Below, piece by piece: positions 33,404-33,855 of a stretch of 33,855 nt of DNA. The DNA lies in contig NZ_JAFKRG010000001.1 of the NCBI RefSeq assembly GCF_019038415.1, forward strand, positions 1 through 33,855, read 5' to 3'. Position 1 is the stretch's first letter, and the number at the start of each line of letters is the position of its first letter. Source of the DNA: Synechococcus sp. CCY 9618. GTDB lineage: Bacteria > Cyanobacteriota > Cyanobacteriia > PCC-6307 > Cyanobiaceae. The notes under the pieces are model-generated. The model searched no databases, was not told the origin of the DNA, and saw only the letters and a list, made by a program, of their open reading frames with translations. The translations under genes and the position numbers were made by a program.

Positions 33404-33737
33404 TGGCTAAACATAAGCTCCTACAAAGCAAGAGATGCATCTGCATGTTCAGGTGAGTAGTTCAAGGCTTTTGTCCAATATGCCTCATTCTGAATATTTG
33501 TCAGTCGTTCAACTTGTCGGCCTCGCTCAGTCCTCTTGGGCCTCTCAGTCATGCTAAATCTCAGCTTAATCTTCATACCTGTCTCTAAATTTCTCCTGGT
33601 ATTGCTCTGTCGTGTACGCATAGCCTTTTGGTCGTTTCTGTACGGGCAGATCTACATGCCTGTGCGTATATGAAGTGAGTGTTCCACTCCATTGCTACTG
33701 TCGCCATCACTATGTTTTCCTGTTCACGAGGCTCTAG
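33404..33737. other. AT-rich junction without a convincing gene
   Basis: About 330 bases with clearly lower GC (near 46 % by eye) between the GT-D-like gene and an insertion sequence. It holds small inverted repeats only: ATGCA-TC-TGCAT (33435-33446) and GAGTG-TTC-CACTC (33677-33689). It may be an insertion scar or degraded foreign DNA. Confidence 0.6.
33421..33621 (-). CDS. Doubtful 66-residue ORF
   Basis: The frame reads MRTRQSNTRRNLETGMKIKL and on to HADASLAL. It is basic, uses AGA, AGG, ATT and AAT codons that are rare in the rest of the window, and matches nothing I know. Start at Met16 is also possible. It is either foreign or accidental. Confidence 0.2.
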   Translation of the reverse strand: MRTRQSNTRRNLETGMKIKLRFSMTERPKRTERGRQVERLTNIQNEAYWTKALNYSPEHADASLAL

Positions 33738-33855
33738 GAGGCTGCTGAAAAACCAGCCCAGCCGCGGGAGAATGGCCTAACGGCACTGAGCGAATGCGCG
33801 GCCAGCAGGAACGCACCGGCCCCCTGTTCTCGTACATCTCCACAGAAGACCGGAT
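33738..33855 (+). mobile_element. Left end of an IS5/IS1182-like insertion sequence (partial)
   Basis: GAGGCTGCTGAAAAACC at 33738-33754 looks like the terminal inverted repeat of this group, preceded by CTAG (33734-33737), a four-base sequence consistent with the YTAR target of the IS5 subgroup. A transposase frame starts 40 bases further in. The right end is outside the window, so the target duplication cannot be confirmed. Confidence 0.7.
33794..33855 (+). CDS. IS5/IS1182-like transposase, N-terminal 20 residues (partial)
   Basis: From ATG 33794 the frame reads MRGQQERTGPLFSYISTEDR up to the window edge. This matches the N-terminal domain of a widespread DDE transposase group that begins MRG......lFSYvS.E.RVP..HPLR. 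Only this part is visible, so neither the catalytic DDE residues nor intactness can be judged. Confidence 0.75.
   Translation, partial: MRGQQERTGPLFSYISTEDR

Overview
This 33.9 kb window comes from a GC-rich (visually about 68-70 % GC) alpha-picocyanobacterium of the Synechococcus/Cyanobium type. The evidence is a set of photosynthesis genes (5' end of psbD, ycf4, petM, ycf39), a three-gene proton-translocating transhydrogenase operon (pntAA-pntAB-pntB), very short intergenic spacers, frequent 4-bp ATGA stop/start overlaps and many GTG or TTG starts. I saw no tRNA, rRNA or CRISPR array.

The left half (1-15.9 kb) is core genome. It holds the D2 protein start diverging from photosystem I assembly gene ycf4, a lipoprotein cyclophilin, the acetolactate synthase regulatory subunit, an alpha/beta hydrolase diverging from a Trm1-type tRNA methyltransferase, and petM with ycf39. 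These are followed by an RluE-like pseudouridine synthase, IF-1, an SF2 helicase, the pnt operon, a YheT-like hydrolase, a thioredoxin-fold [2Fe-2S] ferredoxin overlapping dxr, and a DUF368 membrane protein. Several small conserved-looking proteins of unknown role sit between them (5628-5843, 6444-6533, 6940-7290, 15663-15890).

The right half (15.9-33.4 kb) is an accessory cell-surface and secretion island. A low-GC gene (18142-18906) encodes a 254-residue protein with about seven RTX-like repeats spaced 19-20 residues apart and no signal peptide, which looks like a type I secretion substrate. A tightly overlapping minus-strand operon (31476 down to 22973) encodes a two-domain GT2/GT4 glycosyltransferase, a SurA/PpiC-like foldase-type protein, a 985-residue ABC exporter (cNMP-binding-like, C39-like, TM and ATPase domains), an HlyD-type adaptor and a small membrane protein. 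Around it are a GT9 enzyme, a GT2-like enzyme, a TPR-GT9-like protein, a GT4 enzyme, an unknown protein built from two copies of a ~125-residue domain, and a 623-residue protein whose C-terminus resembles the GT-D (DUF1792) fold. The simplest reading is a dedicated system that makes, possibly glycosylates, and exports a calcium-binding surface protein. That is inference from gene content and layout.

The right edge (33404-33855) drops in GC, shows no convincing gene for about 330 bases, and then enters the left end of an IS5/IS1182-like insertion sequence whose transposase runs out of the window.
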